From: Candidatus Thalassarchaeum betae
GTDB taxonomy: Archaea; Thermoplasmatota; Poseidoniia; Poseidoniales; Thalassarchaeaceae
Direction: 5' to 3'
Length of the DNA stretch: 48,482 nt
Assembly (NCBI GenBank): GCA_022447095.1
Contig: JAKUUP010000009.1
Location: 1-48,482, forward strand
The notes beneath the pieces were generated by a model that made no database searches, was not told the origin of the DNA, and saw nothing but the letters and a program-made list of their open reading frames with translations. Positions within the stretch are counted from its first letter, which is position 1. Each line of letters opens with the position of its first letter. The position numbers were made by a program, and so were the translations under genes. This document shows positions 39,560-48,007 of this stretch, one piece after another.

Positions 39560-41731
39560 TCAACGGGCGAATGAATACACATCATTGGTGGGACTGAACA
39601 GTTCGCCGCTCATCCGCATCCTCGAAAGCACCTCGTCGACAGTGGTTTCAGGTATGTTTGTGGATGTGGCTCTGCTATAGATTTCGTCGAGATGGGCCTT
39701 CCCGTCCCGCTCAACGCATATGTCTCTGACAAGCTGTCTCACGACGGCGTTCGCATTGCGGACCCTTGTCGAGACACCGGAGTACAACTCTGACTCGTCC
39801 TCGATTCCTGATTCCTCCCTCCAATGCCTGAAGACAGCGAGGGCGACCTCGGCGTCATCAGCCGTGGCAACCTCCCTCAGATGCATCCGGGCGTGTGCCT
39901 CAGTCAGTCGTATCAGAGCCTCGAGGGCACGAGGGGTGATTGGGATGACTTCTGCCTCGTCGCCCGGCTGACGCCCGCTGTCCTCGTGGGCGAACTTCTG
40001 TCTCTCATCAGTGTAGTATCCTAGGAGCGTGGCTGTGGCGTCTTTATTGAGGTCAGGATGGATGTTGCGCTTCGCATATGCGATGAACTTGCGCAGAAAC
40101 TCAAGAGTGAGGTGTTCGATGTCGTCCACGCCCGTTGCGAATATCTGGTCCTTCTGCCCCTCTGTCGGGTTCAGTTCCAAGGACTCCTCGACCTTTGACT
40201 CGCTGACTCCCTTGGTGCGAGTCTTCAGCATGTGCCTAGCAATCCTCTCGTCGTCCTCGACTCGAATCTCGTCCCTGATCATCCAGATGATATCGAAGCG
40301 GGAGGCGAGGGGAGGAGGGAGGCCGGTCTCGTTGTAGGAGCGCATGACGCTCTGGTTCGGTCCGCGTTTGGAGAAGCGGCCATCCTTCGGGTTGGCGGCC
40401 GCCAGAATAGCGCATCTCGCGGGCAGAGTAGCCGTTATCCCCCCCTTGGCCACGTGTATTTGCTGCTGCTCCATCGCCGGATGCATTGTACGACGGTCAT
40501 CATCGCTGATCTTGTCGAACTCATCGATGGCGGCCAGTCCTCGATCAGAGAGCGGGAGGATACCCGCCTCAAGAGCGAATCTGCCGTCACCGAAGGCATC
40601 CCTTACCGCAGCCGCGGTCAGTCCGGCTCCTGACACCCCTCCTCCGGAAGCCAATTTACCCCGAGGGGAGAGTTTTGACATGTAATCCAACAATTGCGAC
40701 TTGGCTACACCGGGGTCTCCCATCAGCAGAATGTGAATGTCACCACGGAGGCGCGTCCTGTCTGGGTTGACCCTCCTGACGCCACCGAAGAGTTGCAGAG
40801 CCAGAGAGCGCTTCACATAGTGCATGACTCCGGTGGCGAAGATGGACGGCGCGATTGATTGTTGCATGAGCCTCATTAGGTCCTCGCGCTGAGAGATCTC
40901 GATGATTTCATCTCTCTCTTCCTCGGTGATTTTGATTTCGTTGAAGGGTGTGTTTTCATGCTCTGAACTGATCAGATGATAGATGATGTCGAACATCGGC
41001 GTCTTCTTCCTACTGCGGACCTCGCTGCGAACCACGGGCATGAGATTTGCGACAATCCTCTCGCCTGGGAGGTGTCGATTGACCTGATCTCCCTCCACTA
41101 AGACAGAGCCCCGGGTGGGCTGAGCCCCGCTGGGAACGTTCTCAGGAAGCTCTTGGATCTCTATCCACTGATTGTTTACCATCCTCGAGATGTTGACCAC
41201 GAGATTAAATCTGGTTGGATTTTCCTTGGAGTTCCTGCTCCCTCCGCATCCAGAATGCTCTGGTGGGCATCTTAGTGGCTCGACGAGTTCTCTCTCGTTC
41301 TTCTGATTCATCTCGATGGTGTTGCCACACGCCTCGCAGGAGAATACAGCCATGTGGAGGCGGGGCTTGAGGTCGGAAATCTTCGTGATGATGGCTTCGA
41401 CGCTGCGCAGACGCTCGATATCGGCGGTACCGATGTCCCGCAGTGATCTTCGGCTGTCCCGAGGTAGTTCTCCCACACGTAGCACTGCATCAATCTGCTC
41501 ACCTCTCTCTCGACATATTTCAATGAGAGTCTGAGTGCCACGATCGAGTATCTGTCGAGGATGCTCGAGGACATCTTCGGCAAATTTGGGGTCCCATCCC
41601 TGCAACTCGTGAAAGGGCACCTCTACGTACGGGGGTGACTGTTTTGAGAGCAGCATGACGATGTCGTCTTCCTTGGCCTCGGTTAGGAAGGTACGCCACC
41701 TTGATGGAGAGTCATGCTCAGCCATAGTCAT
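39560..41731 (-). CDS. mcm: Replicative DNA helicase MCM
   Basis: A 723-residue hexameric helicase. The N-terminal domain contains the zinc-binding cysteines (SCEACGNT ... LRCPPEHSGCGG), the AAA+ core has Walker A GDPGVAKSQLLDY, Walker B LAAIDEFDK, sensor 1 AAANPKDGR and the arginine finger SRFDIIW, and a C-terminal winged-helix region closes the protein. Slightly longer than typical archaeal MCM (~660-700). ATG 41731 is preceded by GGTGG; ATG 41725 is also possible. First gene of the run to pth2. Confidence 0.96.
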   Translation of the reverse strand: MTMAEHDSPSRWRTFLTEAKEDDIVMLLSKQSPPYVEVPFHELQGWDPKFAEDVLEHPRQILDRGTQTLIEICRERGEQIDAVLRVGELPRDSRRSLRDIGTADIERLRSVEAIITKISDLKPRLHMAVFSCEACGNTIEMNQKNERELVEPLRCPPEHSGCGGSRNSKENPTRFNLVVNISRMVNNQWIEIQELPENVPSGAQPTRGSVLVEGDQVNRHLPGERIVANLMPVVRSEVRSRKKTPMFDIIYHLISSEHENTPFNEIKITEEERDEIIEISQREDLMRLMQQSIAPSIFATGVMHYVKRSLALQLFGGVRRVNPDRTRLRGDIHILLMGDPGVAKSQLLDYMSKLSPRGKLASGGGVSGAGLTAAAVRDAFGDGRFALEAGILPLSDRGLAAIDEFDKISDDDRRTMHPAMEQQQIHVAKGGITATLPARCAILAAANPKDGRFSKRGPNQSVMRSYNETGLPPPLASRFDIIWMIRDEIRVEDDERIARHMLKTRTKGVSESKVEESLELNPTEGQKDQIFATGVDDIEHLTLEFLRKFIAYAKRNIHPDLNKDATATLLGYYTDERQKFAHEDSGRQPGDEAEVIPITPRALEALIRLTEAHARMHLREVATADDAEVALAVFRHWREESGIEDESELYSGVSTRVRNANAVVRQLVRDICVERDGKAHLDEIYSRATSTNIPETTVDEVLSRMRMSGELFSPTNDVYSFAR

Positions 41732-41776
41732 GTATTTCTCGCCACCGGGCTTCGCGGCTCCGTTGTGGGGGCCTAT

Positions 41777-41812
41777 GAACAGTGCGGAAGGAAATTCCTA
41801 CCCCTACTGTTC
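41777..41812. repeat. Nested symmetric inverted repeat between mcm and the PPC gene
   Basis: GAACAGT (41777-41783) is mirrored by ACTGTTC (41806-41812); centred on the same point is AGGAA-A-TTCCT (41789-41799). Two concentric palindromes in a divergent promoter region suggest a dimeric regulator's operator, about 45 bases upstream of the mcm ATG. Confidence 0.4.
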
Positions 41813-41950
41813 CATTGGAGAGAATCAACTCGAACGGGCTTGCGAATGAGGCACTGGACGCTTCCACTGCAGAGTCTCTCTTAACCACGCCGCGCCCATA
41901 GGAAATCGACGTTGCGTGGCATTCAAGCACCGTTACACAATCGCCCACTC

Positions 41951-42403
41951 ATGGAACACACGCGTTCAGGAAGTGACATCCTCGTGCGAATTGACCCTGG
42001 GGAAGAAATTCACGCGGTACTAAAGGAACTGGCAGATGATCTTGGATTTGATGCGGCCGCTATCACAAGCGGTATTGGTCGAACTCGTGAAAATCAATAT
42101 GGCTACATGGATGAGGAAGGCGTTTACCAAAGACGGTCTTTGGACCTCCCATCAGAATTGGTGAGTCTCTCCGGCAATATTGCTCGCACGCTGGAAGGAG
42201 ACGCATTCACTCATATCCACTGCTGCTGGTCTGATGATGACAATAACGTCCATGCTGGTCATTTGTTTCAAGCGACGGTTCATGTTGTAGCTGAAATACA
42301 CATCAGGGTCATGGATCATGCCTCCATGACGCGATGTCCTCTTGCTGAGTTTGAGTTGTTGGGTCTGGAATTTGGCAAATCGGTCGGTCATGTTGAGAAA
42401 TAG
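41951..42403 (+). CDS. PPC/DUF296-domain protein
   Basis: A 150-residue single-domain protein of the PPC family (the domain found next to AT-hooks in plants, alone in prokaryotes). Pattern: RIDPGEEIHAVLKELADDLG, AAAITSGIGRTRE, LPSELVSLSGNIA, FTHIHCCWSD, NVHAGHLFQATVHVVAEIHI. Prokaryotic PPC proteins form trimers and may bind metal through the His residues (HIH and GHL). The role is unknown. ATG 41951 is used. Base composition is poorer in GC than neighbours, which might mean recent arrival. Confidence 0.8.
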   Translation: MEHTRSGSDILVRIDPGEEIHAVLKELADDLGFDAAAITSGIGRTRENQYGYMDEEGVYQRRSLDLPSELVSLSGNIARTLEGDAFTHIHCCWSDDDNNVHAGHLFQATVHVVAEIHIRVMDHASMTRCPLAEFELLGLEFGKSVGHVEK

Positions 42404-42456
42404 TCGTACCGATGATGGGAGTTCTTACGGCTCTCTTTCTGTGGTATCGAATAATC

Positions 42457-43176
42457 TCAGTCGCCGGTGCCACCGAGGAAGTACTCGGCGATCTCTGGGT
42501 CGGTCAGTATGTGGCTGGCATCGCCGGTGTGGACCATCTTGCCGCTGGCCATGATGTAACCTCGATCAGAGCGTGACAGAGAGAGGCGGGCGTTCTGCTC
42601 GACGATGAGGACCGTGATGCCCTGCTCTCGGAGCGAGTCGATGCGATCGATGATCTGCTGCTGGTAGAGAGGTGAGAGGGCGGCGGTGGGCTCGTCGAGC
42701 AGAAGGAAACTGGGGTCGGAGATGAGTGCGCGAGAGATGGCGAGCATCTGGCGCTCGCCGCCCGAGAGCGAGGCTGCTAGGTCGTGGACCCGGTACCGCA
42801 GGTCGGGGAACATGTCGAGGGCTCGCTCGATTCTCTCATTGAGAGTCCTGGTGTCCAGTGTGTTGCCGCCCATCTGCAGGTTCTCCTCCACGGAGAGCGA
42901 GGGGAACACGTTGTCCACCTGCGGGACGTACGCTATGCCGTGGTTGACGAGTTGGTCGGTCCTCCATCCCGAGACGTCCCTGTCACGGTACTCGATGTCG
43001 CCGGCGTAGTAGGTGGCGATTCCGAAGATGGTCTTGATCAGCGTCGACTTGCCGCAGCCGTTGGGGCCGATGACGGTGACGAACTCCCCCTCATCGACGT
43101 GCATGTCTATGCCGTGCAGAATCTGTACCGAGCCGTAGCCCCCCTCGAGGTTCTTGACTTCTAGGACTCTGTTCAT
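42457..43176 (-). CDS. livF: Branched-chain amino-acid-type ABC transporter ATPase LivF
   Basis: ATP-binding subunit of 239 residues with Walker A GPNGCGKST, signature LSGGERQ, Walker B FLLLDEPTA and switch His (VEQNAR region in place of the usual H-loop histidine, a LivF feature). Its start overlaps the end of livG by four bases, so the genes are coupled. Substrates of this transporter group are branched-chain amino acids, amides or urea; which one cannot be told. Confidence 0.92.
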   Translation of the reverse strand: MNRVLEVKNLEGGYGSVQILHGIDMHVDEGEFVTVIGPNGCGKSTLIKTIFGIATYYAGDIEYRDRDVSGWRTDQLVNHGIAYVPQVDNVFPSLSVEENLQMGGNTLDTRTLNERIERALDMFPDLRYRVHDLAASLSGGERQMLAISRALISDPSFLLLDEPTAALSPLYQQQIIDRIDSLREQGITVLIVEQNARLSLSRSDRGYIMASGKMVHTGDASHILTDPEIAEYFLGGTGD

Positions 43177-43961
43177 GCATCTTCCTCCTGTGACTCTCCT
43201 GCCGCACCCAGGTAGGCCTCGATGACTTCCCTGTTGCCCCTGACCTCGTCGGGCGTGCCCTGCATCAGTATCTCGCCCTCCTTCACGACGATGATGCGGT
43301 CGACGCCCTGTCTCAGGATGAAGTCCATGTTGTGCTCGATGATCAGCACGGAAATGCCGGTGTCATCGACTATCTTCCTCAGGTTGTTGAATATCTTCAT
43401 GGCGAGCGGGCCGGCGACACCCGCTACCGGCTCGTCCAGCAGCAGCAGTTGCGGGTCGCCCATCATCGAGCGGCCAATGTCGACCAGCTTGCTCTGCCCG
43501 CCTGAGAGGTCGCTGGTCAGGTTATGGGCCATGTGTGGAACCTCGAGTTGGTCGAGCACCGAGTACGCCTTAGCTAGACGTTTCTCTTCATCAGGTCGGC
43601 TGCCTGGCATCAGCAGCGCTTGAAGTGGGTTGGGGGAGAACTGCTTTCTCGGAGGCACCATCAGGTTCTCTATGACCGTCATCTGGCGCCATAGCCTAGT
43701 GTGCTGGAATGTTCTGGTCAGGCCCAGCTTCTGAATCTCGTCCGGCCTCTTGTCGGAGACGTCCCGCCCGAACACCTCGACGGTTCCGGCGGTCTTGTCT
43801 AGAAGTCCACTGATGCAGTTGAAGATGGTCGACTTGCCGCATCCGTTCGGTCCGATGAGGCCTACGAACTCGCCCTCACTTATCTCGAACGAGACGTCCT
43901 CTACGGCGACCAGCCCCCCGAACACCTTCCGGAGTCCATCGACTTTGAGAGCGGCACTCAT
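43173..43961 (-). CDS. livG: Branched-chain amino-acid-type ABC transporter ATPase LivG
   Basis: 262 residues with Walker A GPNGCGKST, the LivG-type TRTFQHTRLW Q-loop, signature DLSGGQSKLVDI, Walker B LLLLDEPVAGV and the H-loop LIIEHNMDFIL. The C-terminal GTPDEVRGNREVIEAYLG is the typical LivG/F dimer end. It overlaps livHM upstream and livF downstream by four bases each. Confidence 0.93.
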   Translation of the reverse strand: MSAALKVDGLRKVFGGLVAVEDVSFEISEGEFVGLIGPNGCGKSTIFNCISGLLDKTAGTVEVFGRDVSDKRPDEIQKLGLTRTFQHTRLWRQMTVIENLMVPPRKQFSPNPLQALLMPGSRPDEEKRLAKAYSVLDQLEVPHMAHNLTSDLSGGQSKLVDIGRSMMGDPQLLLLDEPVAGVAGPLAMKIFNNLRKIVDDTGISVLIIEHNMDFILRQGVDRIIVVKEGEILMQGTPDEVRGNREVIEAYLGAAGESQEEDA

Positions 43962-46900
43962 CCCGCATCACCTCTATCTGGTCGGTCTGGACGACTAGGC
44001 ACCTCGGGCAGGAGGCCCTTGGGGTTGTACTTGAGGGAGAACACGATCATGCAGCCGATGAGGAGGACCTTGACGTATGCCATGTCGGTGAGGATGACTC
44101 CTCCGATGAAGCCCTCGTCGATGGACCTCTCCCCCAACAACAGATGGTTTGCCAAGAACACCGCGGCCCCGGCAAGACCGAGTTCGACCATCCCCCATTT
44201 GTTGGCCAATAGCCCAATTACGGCTACCAGGAAGAAGGTCTCCAGGGGTGTGATGTACGGCCAGAACCAGAGGTCGCTGCCTGTTACGAGCCATTCGAAC
44301 AACTGGTCGATTTTTGCAGCGGTATCGTTCAGCGGCAGGTCCGAGGATCCTTGACCTGCTACGAGGACGTTGAACACGAATTCCATCAGCACGTAGATGA
44401 ATGCGCCAATGACCATTCCCTTGTTGTTGGCCGCACCCCCGATTACGAAGGCGGCCCACACTAGGAACGTCGACCTCGCGGGGGCCATGAATGATGGTTG
44501 GAAGCCAGTCAGCTTCCAAGCCCACAGGGCCCCGGCAAAGGCGGCTATGGCAGCACCGAGTGCGAGGCTCGCGGCCTTGTGGGTCAGGACGTCGTGACCG
44601 TGGTGCTGGGCGACTTCCTCGTCCTCCCTGATCGAGCGCAGGATTCGTCCCCATGGTGACTTGAGAACGGTCTCAAGGAGCCACCAAATGAGGATGAGGC
44701 TGACGATGCCGATGAAGGCCAGTAGCAGCATGTATGGCGCCGGCTCGCCGAGTTCCATGGAGTACGAAGTCGCCTCGTACAGGAACTCTCCATCGACGGA
44801 TCCTCCCCTATCATCGAGCACTGGGATGTCCGAGCGCCCCAGCTTCTCGGCAGGGCTGCCTATCCCTATGACCTCCGAGCATTCCAAGGGGCTCAGTAGC
44901 TCACCGGCTTCATCGACAGGGGTCTTACTTCCGCAGAACCACCAGTTCTCGAACGGCTGCGCATACCTGGAAATACCGATTGATGAACCCCAGGAGCCTG
45001 CCCTCAGAAGGGGCTCACCCATTAGCAGGACTCGGACTATCTCCCCCAGCGAGATGGTGACTATGGCGAAGTAGTCCATCCTCAGTCTGGCTGTGGGGTA
45101 AGCCAGAAGCCATCCGAAGGCCGCCGAGAGGAGCACCCCCGCGATGACTGCCCAGAAGATTGGCCAGTCGTACCCGTGAAGTTCCTTGGGGGCGGTGAGG
45201 ATGCCGACAGTGATTGCCCCCACCCCAACGAAGAATATGACACCGAAGTTGACCATGCCCGTAACGCCGGTATGCAGATTCAGCGAGAACGCCATCAGGG
45301 AAAAGATGGACAGAGTTAGGAGGACGTTAGAAACCTGAAGGACCTTGATGAAGCTCTGGTTCTCAGATTCAGCCACTGGCAGCCACTCCACGAACAGCAG
45401 GAGGAACACTAGCAGGGAGAGGAACATGGCCCATGAGCCGAAGGGGCTCTCTCTGCCATGGGGGGCCAGACGTCTCAGTTCCCCTAGGCCCGAATCTCCC
45501 GAAAACGCAGCGAGGACAGCGAGACCAACAATCCAGAGCAGCCCGAGCACTAGGAGGGCTCTCCCGAAGAACGGCGGAAGTGCTGAGATGAGGATTACCA
45601 CCAAGACGGCTAGGAGTATGTACCTCCCTTTGCGGTCGAATCCCGACTGGAACCTGTCCAGACTGTCGTACAGCGATGTGTGGAACGAATCCAAGGGTGC
45701 CTTGGCCGAACCGATAGTCTGGGTAAAGGCCACCGATCCAGAGTTTCTCGACTGGGTGATAGGGGCAGTAAGCCTGTCCATGAAGTCATTTACCGGACGC
45801 AGGGCGTCGTCGTCACGTCCCTTGAGCAGATGGTATCCCTCGACGACTGCAATCAGCCAGACCAGAATCGGGACGGCGGGCCAGATGGCATCTCCGAGGC
45901 TCACGAGGTTGTCAACCAGCGCGAGCTCGGTGTTCATCAGGTCCAGCCACGAGTTGTTCAAATCGACGAGTGCGTCTGCGAGCCACTGTTCTGCAGCGGT
46001 GGCGTCCAAGTCGCTGGGGGGGCTGCTCTGCACATCGGAGGCGGTGAACGGGGAGTCCTCCAGGATGAACTGTCCTTCCGTCCTGCCGGTCAATAACTCG
46101 AAATTCGTGGCCACTCCTTCGGTGGCCTGGCAGTCGTCGGAGCAGGCCCCATGGGCGAACGAGTTGTCACTGATGAAACGGGTGATTCTGCTAATCACAT
46201 AGGCGGCGACCGTCGCTATCATCATCGATTCGCCACGGGCGTTCTTCCTCTGCTGGAAGTTATGCGCCCCCAATGCGCCTAACGGGGATATGGCGAGGAG
46301 CGCGCCCCACGGCTTGGACGGCTGCTCCTCGGCTCGTTTGCGTAACCTGTCGACTTTCCATTTCTCGTAGGCGTCCCCGATGCCCTCCGGCATAATCATC
46401 AGGATTGCGACTAGGAAGACATAGGGCATCACCCCGTCCAGAGCGGTGTAATTGGATCGGCCCAGAGGCAGCCCGATGCCAATCAGCACGGGGGAAGAGA
46501 GGGCTCTGACGAAGCCGCCGATCAGCGAGCCGACGATGGCCCCTGGAATCGAGCCGATGGTGCCTAGGACGATCACCGCGAAAGACGGCAGTAACAGTGT
46601 GAAGGCGGTCTCTGGGGTGAATCTCAGAGTCATCGCGAAGATGGCTCCCCCCATTCCTGATATGCCTGCGGACAGGAAGGCGCTGGTGAGTTGGATGCGC
46701 TCGACGTTGATCCCGCTGCTGGCTGCTAGGTCGGGGTTGTCGGCTACGGCCCTCATCCTGCGCCCGAGGCGTGTCTTCCTGAGCAGGATCAGCAGTAGGA
46801 TGACGGAGGAGAAGACTAGGACGGGTATAGCGCCCTTGTAGTAAGCGTAGCCGGTAGTGGCCTCGGTCAAACAGTCGTTGGCAGCATTATAGACATCAAA

Positions 46901-47887
46901 GAGGGGGGTGCTGGCTTCGCTTTCCAGCCTCTCGAGGACGCCGTCCCCGTCGATGTCGGTGCATTCCCCGAGGGTAGGGCCGTGGGTGTACGTCTCGCCC
47001 TCTTCGAGGTCCCTGACGCCTAGGTTCAGTCGCAGCTTCTGAGTTGGTATGTCCCACCTCAAAGATGGGACCCTCCAATCGGCATCCGGCTCGAACATCT
47101 TCTTGCCTGCTCCGAAGCGGAGATAGGTGATTGCCCTCAGGACCAGAGCAACGCCCAAGGAGGCAATCATCATCACCCGCGGGGATGCCTCCTTCTTGCG
47201 GAAACCGCGGTACACGAGCCTGTCGATTATGATACCAGCGAGGCCGGTGAGCACGAACGCGGCGACGAGCGTCCAGAGGAGGACCGACCACGCCAGTGTG
47301 CCGTCCAGAGGCGCATCGTACATCGGGAAGAAGTACTCCGACCAGACCATGACCATCGAGAGGTACATGCCGAGCATGAAGAGCTCACTCTGGGCGAAGT
47401 TGCCGTAGCGCTGGACCTTGTAGGTGAGAGTGAGCCCGACAGCGATTGCGAGGTAGGTGGACGACCAAGTGAGCGTCGATGTGCTTATGGAGATGAGGTC
47501 AAAAGTCAGCCTGACGTCATCGTTAAGCCCCTTGAACAGATTGTCCAGAGTAAAACCAACTATGAACAGCAGGAACAGGGGAGATAAGGCGATGCTAATC
47601 GACCTAGGCCAACCGGCCGGAACGTCGTCGAACAGAATCTTGACTAGTAAGAATCCTCCTGATATCGACTCAAGGGACTGCAGCAGCCAGACCATGTCAT
47701 TGGGTATCTTGCCCCCTGCGATCGAATCTACTAGGTTTAGCAGTCCCGAGCCGTACAGCAAGCCGATGTTCGCTTCTATGAGAATCAGCAGGGCGATGGC
47801 TGTCCTGCGTTGTCCTCTGGAGAGCGCGCGCCACCTTTCCAGTGCTGCTTGTACTGGTGTCTCAGACATGGGGGTCACCAGACGCAT
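43958..47887 (-). CDS. livHM: Fused LivH-LivM permease of the branched-chain amino-acid-type ABC transporter
   Basis: A 1309-residue protein joining both permeases. The N-terminal half is LivH-like with its EAA loop RTRLGRRMRAVADNPDLAAS; the C-terminal half is LivM-like with EAA loop KSPWGRILRSIREDEEVAQH and the GMVNFGVIFFVGVGAI start. Extra parts: an exterior insert in LivH with CTDIDGDGVLE (a Ca2+-loop-like motif), a ~250-residue middle region with cysteines (GACSDDC) and helices, and an exterior insert in LivM (WWFCGSKTPVDEAG ... PLECSE). LivH and LivM are normally separate proteins of ~300 and ~350-400 residues. Start ATG is 47869 or the upstream codon at 47887. Partners livG and livF overlap downstream. 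Confidence 0.9.
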   Translation of the reverse strand: MRLVTPMSETPVQAALERWRALSRGQRRTAIALLILIEANIGLLYGSGLLNLVDSIAGGKIPNDMVWLLQSLESISGGFLLVKILFDDVPAGWPRSISIALSPLFLLFIVGFTLDNLFKGLNDDVRLTFDLISISTSTLTWSSTYLAIAVGLTLTYKVQRYGNFAQSELFMLGMYLSMVMVWSEYFFPMYDAPLDGTLAWSVLLWTLVAAFVLTGLAGIIIDRLVYRGFRKKEASPRVMMIASLGVALVLRAITYLRFGAGKKMFEPDADWRVPSLRWDIPTQKLRLNLGVRDLEEGETYTHGPTLGECTDIDGDGVLERLESEASTPLFDVYNAANDCLTEATTGYAYYKGAIPVLVFSSVILLLILLRKTRLGRRMRAVADNPDLAASSGINVERIQLTSAFLSAGISGMGGAIFAMTLRFTPETAFTLLLPSFAVIVLGTIGSIPGAIVGSLIGGFVRALSSPVLIGIGLPLGRSNYTALDGVMPYVFLVAILMIMPEGIGDAYEKWKVDRLRKRAEEQPSKPWGALLAISPLGALGAHNFQQRKNARGESMMIATVAAYVISRITRFISDNSFAHGACSDDCQATEGVATNFELLTGRTEGQFILEDSPFTASDVQSSPPSDLDATAAEQWLADALVDLNNSWLDLMNTELALVDNLVSLGDAIWPAVPILVWLIAVVEGYHLLKGRDDDALRPVNDFMDRLTAPITQSRNSGSVAFTQTIGSAKAPLDSFHTSLYDSLDRFQSGFDRKGRYILLAVLVVILISALPPFFGRALLVLGLLWIVGLAVLAAFSGDSGLGELRRLAPHGRESPFGSWAMFLSLLVFLLLFVEWLPVAESENQSFIKVLQVSNVLLTLSIFSLMAFSLNLHTGVTGMVNFGVIFFVGVGAITVGILTAPKELHGYDWPIFWAVIAGVLLSAAFGWLLAYPTARLRMDYFAIVTISLGEIVRVLLMGEPLLRAGSWGSSIGISRYAQPFENWWFCGSKTPVDEAGELLSPLECSEVIGIGSPAEKLGRSDIPVLDDRGGSVDGEFLYEATSYSMELGEPAPYMLLLAFIGIVSLILIWWLLETVLKSPWGRILRSIREDEEVAQHHGHDVLTHKAASLALGAAIAAFAGALWAWKLTGFQPSFMAPARSTFLVWAAFVIGGAANNKGMVIGAFIYVLMEFVFNVLVAGQGSSDLPLNDTAAKIDQLFEWLVTGSDLWFWPYITPLETFFLVAVIGLLANKWGMVELGLAGAAVFLANHLLLGERSIDEGFIGGVILTDMAYVKVLLIGCMIVFSLKYNPKGLLPEVPSRPDRPDRGDAG

Positions 47888-47933
47888 ACGCGCCCGTCTG
47901 ACGCTGTCTGTGTACGGTAATCATTGTTGGGGG

Positions 47934-47966
47934 GCACCACGGCGGGCAGTTAGCCCGCCGTGGTGC
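47934..47966 (-). other. 14-bp perfect hairpin between livK and livHM
   Basis: 47934-47947 pairs fully with 47953-47966 around a five-base loop. On the transcribed minus strand it follows livK and precedes livHM and is not followed by a T-run, so it probably stabilises the livK mRNA end or partly stops transcription, giving more binding protein than permease. Confidence 0.65.
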
Positions 47967-48007
47967 TTTACGTTCCCAGTTCCTATTCAGTTACTGAGGA
48001 CTCAGGC

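Noticed and set aside
41805-41830. Origin-recognition-box-like TGTTCCATTGGAGAGA next to mcm
   Set aside because: Lacks the G-run of archaeal ORB elements and has no second copy or orc1/cdc6 gene nearby.
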